64,000 nucleotides of DNA from an uncultured Ulvibacter sp. (GTDB lineage Bacteria; Bacteroidota; Bacteroidia; Flavobacteriales; Flavobacteriaceae). Below are positions 17,359-27,649 of the stretch, in pieces. The stretch covers positions 94,246 to 158,245 of the forward strand of contig CAJXZB010000002.1 of NCBI GenBank assembly GCA_913063405.1, given 5' to 3'. Each line of letters begins with the position of its first letter. Position 1 is the stretch's first letter. The notes beneath the pieces were generated by a model. It was not told the origin of the DNA. It saw only the letters and a list, made by a program, of their open reading frames with translations, and ran no database searches. The translations under genes and the position numbers were made by a program.

Positions 17359-20300
17359 TTATTCCTTAATAAAGCGCTCGACGAATTTCTCGTCTCCAGC
17401 GTTTACCTGAATCATGTACACACCACTTTGTAGTAATGAAACATCAATTATATTGGTGAATGACGCTTTAGTTACAACCTGACCAATCATATTATAAATA
17501 ATATATTCGGTAGCCTTCGCATCCAACACCTCAACATTCAAGGTATTCCCCTTTACTGGATTTGGATATAAGGACATTTTAGTATTTCCGCTTTCAGAAA
17601 GACTATTTGTAGCCGTATTGGGTCCAAATCCTTGTATAGAAGAAGGAATTACAACAATATAGTCTTCTACTTCTCCCCATTGGAAACTCTCACAAGCAGT
17701 TGGTATGCCATTGTATTTCATCGACACTCGCATTCGAGTTGGTCCAGCAGATGCTCCTGTTGGCACATTGAAACTTCCCGTAACAGGTGTTGCAGTTGAA
17801 GCAGCTCGTGAATAAGCCAATTCTCCAGCATCACCAAAGTCACCATCTCGATTCCAATCTACAAAGACAGCATATGCCTCATTGTAAATTGTTCCTGTCC
17901 ATAATGGTGTAATAGTAATACTGTTACTACTACTTAATGACGTTGAAAGATTTGTATAGTCTCCATATCCTCCCGCCGATGCACCAGTTGCATTATTAAT
18001 GCTTCCTATTTGCACTCGTTGGATATACTCATCACTGGTATTATTACCATTAGATGCACAATACCCAGTTGGAGGGTTCCCCCCACCAGCAGTAACACTA
18101 ATATTGTCAATTGCAATATCTGCCTGCCAAGTAGATCCTGTAACACGATTAAATCGCAATTGAACACTTCCACCAACATAGCCAGCAAGATCGATATTTG
18201 CACTTAACCAAGCATTCCCTTTGTTTCCTGTCTCACTCCATAGGCTGGTCCAAGTAGCACCATTGTCATTACTTGCTTCCAATGCAATACTTCCCATATC
18301 TGCAGCTCCATACATATGATAGCTGAAGCTAAAGTTCGCAGCACTTTCTGCACTTAAATTAAAACAAGGAGAGTTTAAAATCGCTCGCTTGTTTGGATAA
18401 CCCGTTCCGTTTCCAGAAGCTTCAACATACATATACCAGGATCCCAGTGACCCACCAGATGGCCCTGTATTAGATGATGGAGTTCCACCACTATCTCGTG
18501 TCCAATTAATATCATCTGCTGTAGATTGTGTCCAAGCCCCTAAACCACTTTCAAAACTCTCAGAATAAGGTAAAGAAGAAATACCGCCTGTACAGCCCCC
18601 ACCACCACCGCCAGTGGTAGTTACGTTAACAGTATTACTTGCTCCTGAAATATTTCCAGCAGCATCTCGAGCCCGTACGCTAAACGAATAAGCTGTTAAA
18701 GCTGTTAATCCAGTAATTTGTTCTGAAGTTCCCGTAACTGTCCCTAAGTTAGTAGCTCCTTGATAAATATCATATCCCGTTACTCCTACATTATCTGTTG
18801 ATGCAGTCCATGAAAGATCAACAGTCGTCTGGGTAACATTCGAGGCAGCTAAACTCGTTGGAACACTCGGTGCCTGAGTGTCTGGAGTTCCTGCTCCCAA
18901 ATTAACCGTGTAATCTTCAACTTCACCATAAGTAAAGGATTCGCACTCGGTTGGAATAGCGTTATACTTCATAGAAACACGCATTCTAGTGGCTGTTCCA
19001 GCAGTTCCAGTTGGAACTGTAAACGTACCACTATTTGGTGTATTTGTAGAAGCAGCTTTAGACCATACAAGTTCTCCTGCATCGCTAAAATCTTTGTCAT
19101 CATTATAGTCAATCCAAACGGCATAACCTTCAGCATAAACAGTACCTGTCCAAGTTGGAGTTACCGTAATGGTATACGCTTGTCCTTCTGTTAAACCTGT
19201 AGAAATACTTGTAAAATCTGAATAGAATTGAGCTCCAGAGGCGTTGTCAATAGTTCCTAGTTGAACTCTACTAATGTATTCGTCATTAGTATTTGTACTT
19301 GCAGAAGCACAGTAGTTTCCACCACCACCATAAGCAGCGCCAACTCCAACTGCATGCCAAGCGTTAGTTACCGCTTGCTCTTCAGCACCACCTGCTCCAT
19401 AAAGATCAATAGCAGATTGGATTGCTCCAGTTCTTGTATTAGCAAAAGTTGAATTAGCCGTTAAATAGGTGTTTAACGTTCTATATGAAATTGCTGACGA
19501 CTTCGTCATCCCAATTCCAGCAACATTAAAGGCATTTCCAATATCATTCGTTCCAGATCCACCCACTACAGATAAATAATACCAGTAGTTCAATACACCA
19601 GAATTGGTATGCACTCCACAATAGTCATTGCTATTTGTTGGTGTTCCGCAATTTGGATTGATCCAATTGGAACCTCCATAGGTGTCCGGTTGACCCTGAG
19701 AAGTTGGATTGCTCATCGAACGTAAAGCAGCAGAACCACTTCGTCTATCAATTTCATCACCAATTAACCAAACGGCTGCGGTTGGATTTGTATCACTACC
19801 GTTTCCTTTTGCAAAATGCTCAACCGCCGCTCCCCAAATATCTGAAAACCCTTCGTTTAAGGCTCCAGGTTCTCTTTGGTAGGCTAAATTCGCAGTAAAA
19901 GTTGTTACGGCATGACCAATCTCATGAGCTGCAACATCAATAGATGTTAAAGCATCAAACCCATTACATCCTTCAGAAACACAAGATCCATCTCCATAAG
20001 ACATAACCGATCCATTCCAAAAGGCATTGTTGTAATTGTTATCTACGTGTACATAGCTTCTAATCTGTGCCCCAGAACCATTATAACTATCTCTATTGTG
20101 TTGACTCTGCCAGTAGTCGTAAGTCATCATCGCTCCCCAATGCGCATCTAAAGCGGCATTGTCTTTCGCTGAATTATTATGTTCTCCTGAGGTCCAGTTG
20201 TTATCATTATCAGTAAACTGGGAATAATCTGTCACATATGGATAGGTATTACCTGGTGCCTGATTTAAGGCGTCACGGGTATAAACATCTCTCCCGGTAT

Positions 20301-21159
20301 CTTCCAAGATGTAGTTGCTACCACTCAACCTAGTTTCAATCGTTTGACTTCCACTATATCTTGTTGCACCAGTACCGCTTACAACTGCCATAAAATCTTC
20401 ATTGTCTATTCTATTACAATAGTCAATTTCTGTTTCAACAGTCGCTCGTTTAGCTCCAACATGACCAAATGTTGTTGCGTGCTTAATAATTGCATCAAAT
20501 AATAAAGCGCGACCCGTAATAGCATCTATATATAAATTTCCTCGACTTATTGGGTTAGTAGCAAAAATGTCGAATTTATATGCAAGTTTATATTCGTTAA
20601 TATCTGCAACATCTCTTCCGCTATCAAAATTCGGTATAATTACCAATTCACCTGCCGGTTTTTGGTAGTCATCCATTTCTTTAGCGGCATCAGGATACTC
20701 CCACATATAGTTTTGTGCACCCGTGTGATTTATTGCTTTATTAAAAGCCTGAATATTGCTTATTTCAGGATTTACTTCAAAATCATCCTGAATTGGATAG
20801 TATTCTGAACTTAATGATTTAATCGCTCCATTATTACTATGGATGATTATAGTTCCAAACTCTACTTTAACTCCGTTATGATATTGTTGAAGTTTCTGAT
20901 GTGTAAAACCTAACTGGTCTTGTTCTTGTTTTACGGTTGTGAAAGAAGTCTTTGAGGAGGGGGAGAGAACTTCTTGAAATAATTGTGAAGTGTTTGAAGT
21001 TGTGTAAGTTTTTGTGTCATTAAAAACTAAAAGACTTGCTGGTTTTTTGACATTTCTTTTTTCATCAGCCTTATTCTGAGAAATTACTTTTGTTGTCCCA
21101 AACGAGAAAACAAACGCGGCTAACACAAAAAGAAAAATCATTTTGTTGATTTTTCTCAT
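17359..21159 (-). CDS. Secreted M4 (thermolysin-like) metallopeptidase with GEVED repeats and T9SS sorting domain
   Basis: This 1266-residue protein starts with a signal peptide ([14 protein letters not shown]). An FTP/PepSY propeptide follows to about residue 200. The M4 catalytic domain has the zinc motif HEIGH (His412, Glu413, His416) and the third ligand in GALNEGFSD (Glu436), plus the [14 protein letters not shown] block. After it come a first GEVED domain (about 620-755), a fibronectin type III domain (about 765-850), a Gly-rich linker, a MAM-like adhesion domain (about 870-1030), a second GEVED domain (about 1035-1165) and a C-terminal type A sorting domain starting [10 protein letters not shown]. 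It should be exported by the type IX system and degrade extracellular protein. It is a single gene, divergent from the ABC ATPase. Confidence 0.95.
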   Translation of the reverse strand: MRKINKMIFLFVLAAFVFSFGTTKVISQNKADEKRNVKKPASLLVFNDTKTYTTSNTSQLFQEVLSPSSKTSFTTVKQEQDQLGFTHQKLQQYHNGVKVEFGTIIIHSNNGAIKSLSSEYYPIQDDFEVNPEISNIQAFNKAINHTGAQNYMWEYPDAAKEMDDYQKPAGELVIIPNFDSGRDVADINEYKLAYKFDIFATNPISRGNLYIDAITGRALLFDAIIKHATTFGHVGAKRATVETEIDYCNRIDNEDFMAVVSGTGATRYSGSQTIETRLSGSNYILEDTGRDVYTRDALNQAPGNTYPYVTDYSQFTDNDNNWTSGEHNNSAKDNAALDAHWGAMMTYDYWQSQHNRDSYNGSGAQIRSYVHVDNNYNNAFWNGSVMSYGDGSCVSEGCNGFDALTSIDVAAHEIGHAVTTFTANLAYQREPGALNEGFSDIWGAAVEHFAKGNGSDTNPTAAVWLIGDEIDRRSGSAALRSMSNPTSQGQPDTYGGSNWINPNCGTPTNSNDYCGVHTNSGVLNYWYYLSVVGGSGTNDIGNAFNVAGIGMTKSSAISYRTLNTYLTANSTFANTRTGAIQSAIDLYGAGGAEEQAVTNAWHAVGVGAAYGGGGNYCASASTNTNDEYISRVQLGTIDNASGAQFYSDFTSISTGLTEGQAYTITVTPTWTGTVYAEGYAVWIDYNDDKDFSDAGELVWSKAASTNTPNSGTFTVPTGTAGTATRMRVSMKYNAIPTECESFTYGEVEDYTVNLGAGTPDTQAPSVPTSLAASNVTQTTVDLSWTASTDNVGVTGYDIYQGATNLGTVTGTSEQITGLTALTAYSFSVRARDAAGNISGASNTVNVTTTGGGGGGCTGGISSLPYSESFESGLGAWTQSTADDINWTRDSGGTPSSNTGPSGGSLGSWYMYVEASGNGTGYPNKRAILNSPCFNLSAESAANFSFSYHMYGAADMGSIALEASNDNGATWTSLWSETGNKGNAWLSANIDLAGYVGGSVQLRFNRVTGSTWQADIAIDNISVTAGGGNPPTGYCASNGNNTSDEYIQRVQIGSINNATGASAGGYGDYTNLSTSLSSSNSITITPLWTGTIYNEAYAVFVDWNRDGDFGDAGELAYSRAASTATPVTGSFNVPTGASAGPTRMRVSMKYNGIPTACESFQWGEVEDYIVVIPSSIQGFGPNTATNSLSESGNTKMSLYPNPVKGNTLNVEVLDAKATEYIIYNMIGQVVTKASFTNIIDVSLLQSGVYMIQVNAGDEKFVERFIKE

Positions 21160-21353
21160 GATTAATTAGTGTTTTTGTTAATAAATTAGGTTTGAATATT
21201 CGAATTCGGCAATAAAAGAACCATTTTTTTATGAAAAATGAAATTATACTCGATGAACGACAAAGGAAACTTATTAACAATAATCTCTATAATCCTTCAA
21301 GCCCTATGGATTCAGTAGGTTAAAAGAATTTTACAAACCCGACTCTAAAATAT

Positions 21354-21361
21354 TATCTTTG
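21354..21361 (+). promoter_or_regulatory. Promoter core of the ABC ATPase gene, probably leaderless
   Basis: TATCTTTG matches TAnnTTTG exactly and ends only five bases before the ATG at 21367. Transcription should start at or next to the start codon. Confidence 0.55.
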
Positions 21362-21366
21362 GTGAA

Positions 21367-23055
21367 ATGTCGTACAAAACACTACTTAAGGTAAAAGAAT
21401 TGTCTATTTCCTTCGGAACTAAAAAACCTCGAAAAGAAGTTATTCATAATATTTCCTTTGAAATAGTTGAAAACGAGATCCTTGGAGTTGTTGGTGAGTC
21501 TGGCTCTGGAAAATCTGTTACTTCCTTAGCAATAATGGGCTTGCTTCCTCGAAAAACGAGTCATATTGAAGGGGAAATCATCTTTAATGGAAAAAATCTT
21601 ATTGAAGAAAATGACAAAGCGCTTCAAACAATAAGAGGAAATGAAATTGCCATGATTTTTCAAGAGCCAATGAGTGCACTAAACCCATCTCTGACTTGCG
21701 GTTTTCAGGTTTCTGAAATTCTTCGACAGCATTTAAAGCTATCTTCATCTGAAGCGAAAAAAGAAACACTCGTGCTATTAGAAAAGGTTAAGTTGCCTCG
21801 TCCCAATGAAATACTTAACAGCTATCCACATCAAATTAGTGGTGGACAAATGCAACGTATTATGATCGCTATGGCTATTGCCTGTAAACCGAAATTACTG
21901 ATTGCAGATGAACCAACTACCGCGTTAGATGTCACGGTTCAAAAAGAAGTTATCTCGCTTTTAAAAGAGCTTCAGGAAGAAACGGAAATGAGTCTACTCT
22001 TTATTTCACATGATCTTGGATTGGTCTCAGAAATTGCAGATCGGGTTATCGTAATGTATCAAGGAGATATTGTTGAAACTGGAAAAGTAACTGATCTATT
22101 TACCGCCCCAAAAGATGAATATACAAAGGCATTACTAGCTTCTCGCCCTACTTTGGACATGCGACTACAAAAACTTCCCACGATTTCCTCAATTGCTGAT
22201 AAGTCTTTTAAACCGTTGGAGGTGACTCCGCAACAGCGCGCCTTAAAACATAAATATATATATACCCAAAAGCCACTACTAGAGGTTTTCAACCTAAAAA
22301 AAGAATACTATAGCAACGCGGGCTTATTTAAATCAAGGTCTGTTGTTACTGCCGTAAACGAAGTAAGTTTTGAAGTCTTTGAAGGAGAAACGCTAGGGTT
22401 GGTTGGGGAATCTGGTTGTGGTAAATCCACACTAGGGAAGACTATTTTGCAATTAGAAAAAGCTACTTCAGGAAGTGTAAAGTATCGTGGAAAAGAAATA
22501 ACCAACTTGTCCACTTCAGAAATAAGAAAACTTAGAAAGGAAATACAACTCATTTTTCAAGACCCGTATTCTTCTTTAAATCCGCGCCTTATAATAGGGG
22601 AAGCGTTGATCGAACCAATGCAAGTGCATCAAATTGGGAATTCGAGAAAAAAGAGAAAGGAGAAAGCGTTAGCACTGTTGAATCGCGTTGGTCTGGATGA
22701 CGGTTTTTATCATCGATATCCACATGAATTGTCTGGCGGTCAACGGCAACGAGTAGGGATTGCTCGTGCTATAATTATGGAACCCAAACTAGTGATTTGC
22801 GACGAATCTGTTTCTGCTTTGGATATATCGGTGCAAGCCCAAGTTCTGAATCTCTTAAATGAGTTAAAAGAAGACTTTGGGTTTACCTATATATTTATCT
22901 CTCACGATTTGGCTGTAGTAAAATACATGGCAGATCAATTATTAGTAATGAATTCGGGAGTAATTGAGGAGCTGGGAGACGCTGATGAAATCTATGCGAA
23001 TCCAATAAAAGAATACACTAAAAAATTGATTGAAGCTATTCCGAAGGGAATTTAG
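21367..23055 (+). CDS. ABC transporter ATP-binding protein with two fused ATPase domains (DppD-DppF/GsiA type)
   Basis: The 562-residue protein carries two complete ABC modules. The first has Walker A GESGSGKS, signature ISGGQMQR and Walker B LLIADEPTTALD. The second has GESGCGKS, LSGGQRQR and LVICDESVSALD. Each has the oligopeptide-transporter C-terminal extension with a FTAPKDEYTKALL or YANPIKEYTKKLI motif. Such fusions energise peptide or glutathione import through the inner membrane. No permease or binding-protein gene lies next to it, so its partners must be elsewhere. No gene precedes it on this strand. Confidence 0.95.
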   Translation: MSYKTLLKVKELSISFGTKKPRKEVIHNISFEIVENEILGVVGESGSGKSVTSLAIMGLLPRKTSHIEGEIIFNGKNLIEENDKALQTIRGNEIAMIFQEPMSALNPSLTCGFQVSEILRQHLKLSSSEAKKETLVLLEKVKLPRPNEILNSYPHQISGGQMQRIMIAMAIACKPKLLIADEPTTALDVTVQKEVISLLKELQEETEMSLLFISHDLGLVSEIADRVIVMYQGDIVETGKVTDLFTAPKDEYTKALLASRPTLDMRLQKLPTISSIADKSFKPLEVTPQQRALKHKYIYTQKPLLEVFNLKKEYYSNAGLFKSRSVVTAVNEVSFEVFEGETLGLVGESGCGKSTLGKTILQLEKATSGSVKYRGKEITNLSTSEIRKLRKEIQLIFQDPYSSLNPRLIIGEALIEPMQVHQIGNSRKKRKEKALALLNRVGLDDGFYHRYPHELSGGQRQRVGIARAIIMEPKLVICDESVSALDISVQAQVLNLLNELKEDFGFTYIFISHDLAVVKYMADQLLVMNSGVIEELGDADEIYANPIKEYTKKLIEAIPKGI

Positions 23056-23440
23056 CAAAAATTGAAATAAAAAAAGCCCGTTCTAACCTCACAAAGAACG
23101 GGCTAACCTTTATCTGTATCGTAGCAGATTCGGGGGTAATTAACTCTGAAAAAATTAAATTAACAAAAAAACTTTTTTCGCCACATACAAAACACTTTTT
23201 ACAAGTCGCATTGTATTTTTTAGGGAATTAATAATATTTTGCATAAGTAGGTTTGGTTCGTTAAACTTGGGATAGCTAATATGCGAAGGAACATGTATAA
23301 AAAACGATTAACCGCTCAATTATTCGTTGAAGTACATTAAATTTTAACATTTAAATTGAATTAATGCGTGTTCTCCTACGTTATTACCGTACTTAATAAG
23401 ATGTTTTACCCTTCGGCAATTTAATGTCTTAGTGAAATTT
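23056..23440. other. Gene-poor stretch with one hairpin
   Basis: Apart from the hairpin at 23064-23104 I see no coding signal here. The composition is AT-rich and both strands are interrupted by frequent stops. Confidence 0.5.
23064..23104 (-). terminator. Hairpin with T tract on the minus strand
   Basis: AGCCCGTTCT (23075-23084) pairs perfectly with AGAACGGGCT (23095-23104). Read leftward the stem is followed by TTTTTTT, a good rho-independent terminator. Read rightward it is followed by AACCTTTATC, a poor one. It may end the scoAB transcript, about 770 bases behind scoB, and perhaps also slow readthrough from the ABC gene. Confidence 0.7.
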
Positions 23441-23876
23441 TCATCTTTTTTTGGTAGAAATAACACTTTCAACTGGATAATAATCGCGTCCATAATTGGA
23501 CCTTTTATCCGCACCTAATCCCTTAGCGACTTGATTGGTCATTTTTATTATGAAGACTTCTTCGCGGAACCATTGTTTCTTATGGTTTTTTCTAAAGACC
23601 GCTCCGTGGGTATCATAAAACATTATGTATTGAGCCTATGGTTATATATTTCGCTCTCCAGGAACTATGTTAATATTATGCATATCATCCGCAGTTAGTA
23701 TATCAATGATTTAGAATCCCATCGACCTCATAAGAAACGGTAAGGGCATTGGTTCTATGCAAATAATCGACCGCAATTAAGGTATTTCGAAGAATTCGAT
23801 CCTGAATGGTCTCATAATCTCGACCCACAATATAATTGTAGCCCGCTAGCCTTCCAGATAAGGATCTAATTTGCAT
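23441..23876 (-). pseudogene. Decayed gene behind scoB
   Basis: Two bases after the scoB stop an ATG at 23876 opens 57 codons (MQIRSLSGRLAGYNYIVGRD onward) ending at 23703. A second reading frame continues directly with IDILTADDMHNINIVPGERN before its own stop. A third runs to 23441 as FYDTHGAVFRKNHKKQWFRE, ending in GRDYYPVESVISTKKR. All three pieces are on one strand in order and look protein-like, which suggests one former gene of about 145 codons broken by frameshifts. I do not recognise the family. Confidence 0.5.
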
Positions 23877-23878
23877 TC

Positions 23879-24532
23879 TTAAAATTTCATTTCGGGAATA
23901 TCGCCTTCAATTATAAGCTCACCTTCTGTAGCTTCTTTGATTTCGTCAACCGAAACCCCTGGAGCACGCTCCAATAGTTTAAATCTTCCATCTTTCACTT
24001 CTAGCACCGCTAAATTTGAAACGATTTTCTTAACACAATTCACTCCCGTAAGTGGCAGACTACAATCCTTTAATAATTTTGATTGACCAGCTCTATTTGT
24101 ATGCATCATGGCGACGATTATATTATCCGCAGAAGCAACGAGGTCCATCGCTCCTCCCATGCCTTTTACCATTTTACCAGGAATCTTCCAGTTGGCGATG
24201 TCTCCATTTTGAGAAACCTCCATGGCCCCTAAAATTGTTAAATCAACATGTTGTCCACGGATCATAGAGAAACTGGTAGCGGAATCGAAAAATGATGCTC
24301 CTGGTAAGGCCGTGATCGTCTGCTTTCCTGCATTAATTAAATCTGGGTCTTCCTCTCCATCAAAAGGGAAAGGTCCCATTCCTAGAATTCCATTTTCGCT
24401 TTGAAAATCTACTTCTATATCTTCCCTTACAAAATTGGCAACCAGCGTAGGTATTCCAATTCCAAGGTTTACGTAATATCCGTCTTTAACTTCCTTCGCA
24501 ATTCGCTGTGCGATCTGATTTTTGTCTAGCAT
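23879..24532 (-). CDS. scoB: 3-oxoacid CoA-transferase subunit B
   Basis: The 217-residue beta subunit has the active-site motif QSENGILGMGPFP, where the Glu forms the acyl-CoA thioester intermediate. It also has the N-terminal GYYVNLGIGIPTLV and the DLTILGAMEVSQNGDIANW block. With subunit A, 3 bases upstream, it moves CoA between succinyl-CoA (or another donor) and acetoacetate or a related acid. Exact substrate choice between succinyl-CoA:3-ketoacid and acetate/butyrate transferases cannot be settled by sight. Confidence 0.93.
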   Translation of the reverse strand: MLDKNQIAQRIAKEVKDGYYVNLGIGIPTLVANFVREDIEVDFQSENGILGMGPFPFDGEEDPDLINAGKQTITALPGASFFDSATSFSMIRGQHVDLTILGAMEVSQNGDIANWKIPGKMVKGMGGAMDLVASADNIIVAMMHTNRAGQSKLLKDCSLPLTGVNCVKKIVSNLAVLEVKDGRFKLLERAPGVSVDEIKEATEGELIIEGDIPEMKF

Positions 24533-24535
24533 ACC

Positions 24536-25237
24536 TTACCCTTTTTTTCTTACCGTTAACTGCTCAATACGTTTTTCATAGCGTTCTCCTTGAAAAATGC
24601 GCTGCACAAATATCCCTGGAATATGAATTTGGTTTGGATCCAAACTTCCAGCCGGTAATAATTCTTCAACCTCAGCTACAGTAATGGTTGCCGCTCCACA
24701 CATATTTGGATTAAAATTTCGCGCCGTTCCCTTAAAAATAAGATTCCCCGCTTCATCCCCTTTCCATGCTTTTACAAAGGCAAAATTGGCTTCGAAAGCT
24801 CTTTCCATTAAGTGCATCTTACCTTTAAATTCTCGCGATTCTTTTCCATCAGCAACTTCGGTCCCGTAACCCGCTGGCGTATAAAATGCTGGTATGCCGC
24901 TTTGAGCTGCCAAACATCTTTGTGCTAGGGTTCCTTGCGGAATTAATTCAACTTCCAATTCTCCGCTCAACATTTGTCTTTCAAACTCCGCATTTTCTCC
25001 AACATAGGAAGAAATCATTTTTTTTATTTGATGCTTCTGAAGCAACTGTCCAAGCCCAAAATTGTCCACTCCAGCATTATTCGATATACAGGTAACCTCC
25101 GAAACATTTAAGCGCACCAATTCTGCAATAGAATTTTCTGGAATTCCGCTAAGTCCAAAGCCTCCTAGCATAAACGTCATGCCATCTTCCACTCCTTTAC
25201 AGGCTTCCGTGACGTTTGCAACGGTCTTGTTAATCAT
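24536..25237 (-). CDS. scoA: 3-oxoacid CoA-transferase subunit A
   Basis: The 233-residue alpha subunit shows the signature [19 protein letters not shown] with the glycine-rich CoA-binding loop. Further on are [29 protein letters not shown] and the [16 protein letters not shown] region. It is transcribed leftward with scoB right behind it. The terminator at 25278-25313 isolates the pair from the PBP1A gene upstream. Confidence 0.94.
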   Translation of the reverse strand: MINKTVANVTEACKGVEDGMTFMLGGFGLSGIPENSIAELVRLNVSEVTCISNNAGVDNFGLGQLLQKHQIKKMISSYVGENAEFERQMLSGELEVELIPQGTLAQRCLAAQSGIPAFYTPAGYGTEVADGKESREFKGKMHLMERAFEANFAFVKAWKGDEAGNLIFKGTARNFNPNMCGAATITVAEVEELLPAGSLDPNQIHIPGIFVQRIFQGERYEKRIEQLTVRKKG

Positions 25238-25277
25238 ATCTGTTTATTTTTTATAAAAATACTGAAATTGGAACTAT

Positions 25278-25313
25278 AAAAAAACCCCCGAGGTTAGGAA
25301 AACCAATGGGGTC
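25278..25313 (-). terminator. Rho-independent terminator behind the PBP1A gene
   Basis: On the minus strand ACCCC..GGTT and AACC..GGGGT arms form a stem with small internal mismatches, followed by TTTTTTT. It lies 20 bases after the PBP1A stop and before scoA. Confidence 0.75.
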
Positions 25314-25332
25314 TAAGATGTATTTTTTAGAA

Positions 25333-27645
25333 TTAAAAATCCAGCTCATCAGGAATTTCTTCGACATCTCCTTTTTCGTCTTTCCATTTAGAGCAATCCG
25401 TAACAATTGAAAGTCTAGAAGGCTTTTTAAAACTTCCTTTAGATACCTCCAAGTTCTCATCGGCATAACACTTTTTCATATACAAAGCCCAAACGGGCAA
25501 AGCCATAGTTGCTCCTTGGCCATATTCAGTAGTAGGGAAATGTATAGCACGATCTTCGCCTCCAACCCAAACACCTGTTACTAGGTTTGGAACCATCCCC
25601 ATAAACCAACCATCACTATTATTTTGTGTAGTTCCTGTTTTTCCAGCAATTGGATTCTTAAATCCATATGGGTATCCTGTTACGGCTTTTTTATATGCCC
25701 CATTTCCGCCTCTCCAAGTATGACGAAGTCTAGATCCAGAACCTGACTGTGTAACTCCCTCCATCAAACTAACCGTCACATATGCAGTCTCATTACTTAT
25801 AACATCTTTAGTTTCGGGTACGTGCTGGTATAAAACTGTTCCATTTTTATCTTCAATGCGTTGAATTAAGGTTGGCTTTACAAAAACTCCCTCATTCGCA
25901 AAAGTACTATATGCACCTACCATTTCGAATAAAGAAACATCTGGTGTTCCAAGAGCAATTGAAGGTGCTTCCGGCATTTCTTCAGTATTGACCCCCATCT
26001 TTTCAACTAAATCAATCACAGGTCTGGGCCCAACTCGATCTATCAATCTAGCAGTAACTGTATTTACCGAATTAGCTAGTGCATTTTTAAGTGATAACAT
26101 CCCACCATATTTTCCCCCCGCATTTTTTGGGGTCCATGGTTCTAGTAAACCATATTTTCCAACCTCAATAGTATAAGGAGTATTTGGTAAAGTGTCGCAA
26201 GGAGACATATGCATTTGATCAATTGCCGTTGCATATACAAAAGGTTTAAAAGTAGAGCCTATTTGCCGCTTACCCGTTTTAACCATATCATATTTAAAAT
26301 GCTTGTAATTGATTCCTCCCACCCAGGCCTTAACTTCACCGGTTTGAGGGGTCATTGACATCAAGGACGCTTGCAAAACGGATTTATAATACCTAATGGA
26401 GTCCATAGGAGACATAATAGTATCGATATCACCGCTCCAAGAAAAAATTCGCATATTGGTTTTTTTCTTAAAGCTTTCAATAATTATCTTTTCGTCTTTT
26501 CCCTGCTTTTTCATTTCTTTCCAACGATCACTTCTACGCATCGCGGTTTTCATGATTTTGTCAGTTTCTTCTTTTGTAATATCCCGAAAAGGTGCTGTTT
26601 TATTCTTCTTATTCTGCCTATCGAACTCTTTTTGAAGGTTTGCAAGATGCTCATCCATTGCTTGTTCAGCATAGGTTTGCATTTTTTTATCAATCGTTGT
26701 ATACACTTTTAATCCGTCACTGTATATGTTGTATTTAGAACCGTCAGACTTAGGGTTGTCTTTAATCCAATCTGTCATAAAAGCTCTAGCATACTCTCTG
26801 AAATAGGTGGCAAGGCCTTCGTTATGCCCTTGCGCAGTATAGTTCATATCCAAAGGAAGTGCTTGTAGCGAATCTTTAACAGTTTCAGTAATGTAGTCAT
26901 ACTTCTCCATTTGAGCCAGTACAACATTTCGCCTATTCTTTACACCTTGAGGGTTCCTTAATGGATTATAAAGCGACGAATTTTTAAACATTCCAACCAG
27001 CATCGCAGATTCGGAAGTATTTAATTTGGAAGGTGCCTTGTCGAAATAAATGTTTGACGCCGATTCAATCCCTACTGCCTGATTCAAGAAATCATATTCG
27101 TTAAAATACATAGTAATGATTTCTTCTTTAGTATAACGCCGTTCGAGTCGCGTTGCAATCACCCATTCTTTAATTTTTTGAACCCCTCTTTGAAATTTGT
27201 TCTTTGATACATTATCTGTAAAAAACAGCTTTGCTAATTGCTGCGTAATAGTACTTGCGCCTCCTCTAGATCCTAAAAAAGCAAACGCTCTTACCGTTCC
27301 TTTGGCATCGATCCCTGAATGATCGTAAAAACGAACATCCTCAGTAGCAATTAACGCTTTCACCAAATGATCTGGCAACTCCTGAAAGGGAACAGGAGTT
27401 CTGTTTTCTTTATAGAACTTCCCAATTGTTTTCCCATCTGAAGAAATAATTTCGGTAGCGAGGTTCTTTTCTGGATTCTCCAAACTAGTTTCATCTGGAA
27501 GGCTTCCGAATAAACCCCAAGAAGCAAATAAAAAGACCAATAAAAGAAGTCCTATTCCGCCAGCGAAGAGCTTCCAAAAAGTTCTTCTATGCCTTGCTGT
27601 TTCATCTTGAGGCTTTTTTTTCTTGTTTGCTTGTTTGTTTGTCAT
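25333..27645 (-). CDS. mrcA: Class A penicillin-binding protein 1A
   Basis: The 770-residue bifunctional enzyme has one N-terminal membrane helix (about residues 26-48). A GT51 glycosyltransferase domain follows, with catalytic Glu in ATEDVRFYDHSG and the RGGASTITQQLAK motif. The transpeptidase domain has STFK (Ser464, Lys467), SVNT and KTGTTQ. It polymerises and cross-links peptidoglycan in the periplasm. The N-terminus is Lys-rich and the C-terminus acidic. It is the last gene of ricT-gldH-PBP1A, with a 4-base gap to gldH. Confidence 0.95.
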   Translation of the reverse strand: MTNKQANKKKKPQDETARHRRTFWKLFAGGIGLLLLVFLFASWGLFGSLPDETSLENPEKNLATEIISSDGKTIGKFYKENRTPVPFQELPDHLVKALIATEDVRFYDHSGIDAKGTVRAFAFLGSRGGASTITQQLAKLFFTDNVSKNKFQRGVQKIKEWVIATRLERRYTKEEIITMYFNEYDFLNQAVGIESASNIYFDKAPSKLNTSESAMLVGMFKNSSLYNPLRNPQGVKNRRNVVLAQMEKYDYITETVKDSLQALPLDMNYTAQGHNEGLATYFREYARAFMTDWIKDNPKSDGSKYNIYSDGLKVYTTIDKKMQTYAEQAMDEHLANLQKEFDRQNKKNKTAPFRDITKEETDKIMKTAMRRSDRWKEMKKQGKDEKIIIESFKKKTNMRIFSWSGDIDTIMSPMDSIRYYKSVLQASLMSMTPQTGEVKAWVGGINYKHFKYDMVKTGKRQIGSTFKPFVYATAIDQMHMSPCDTLPNTPYTIEVGKYGLLEPWTPKNAGGKYGGMLSLKNALANSVNTVTARLIDRVGPRPVIDLVEKMGVNTEEMPEAPSIALGTPDVSLFEMVGAYSTFANEGVFVKPTLIQRIEDKNGTVLYQHVPETKDVISNETAYVTVSLMEGVTQSGSGSRLRHTWRGGNGAYKKAVTGYPYGFKNPIAGKTGTTQNNSDGWFMGMVPNLVTGVWVGGEDRAIHFPTTEYGQGATMALPVWALYMKKCYADENLEVSKGSFKKPSRLSIVTDCSKWKDEKGDVEEIPDELDF

Positions 27646-27649
27646 AACA

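Noticed and set aside
17600..19350. Repeat of GEVED coding sequence as a possible assembly duplication
   Set aside because: The two copies differ in many codons and sit in one unbroken reading frame; they are real repeated domains.
23075..23104. The hairpin as terminator of the rightward ABC ATPase gene
   Set aside because: The T tract follows only in the leftward direction; rightward it is followed by AACCTTTATC. A partial effect on the ABC transcript is possible, but it was not called as its terminator.
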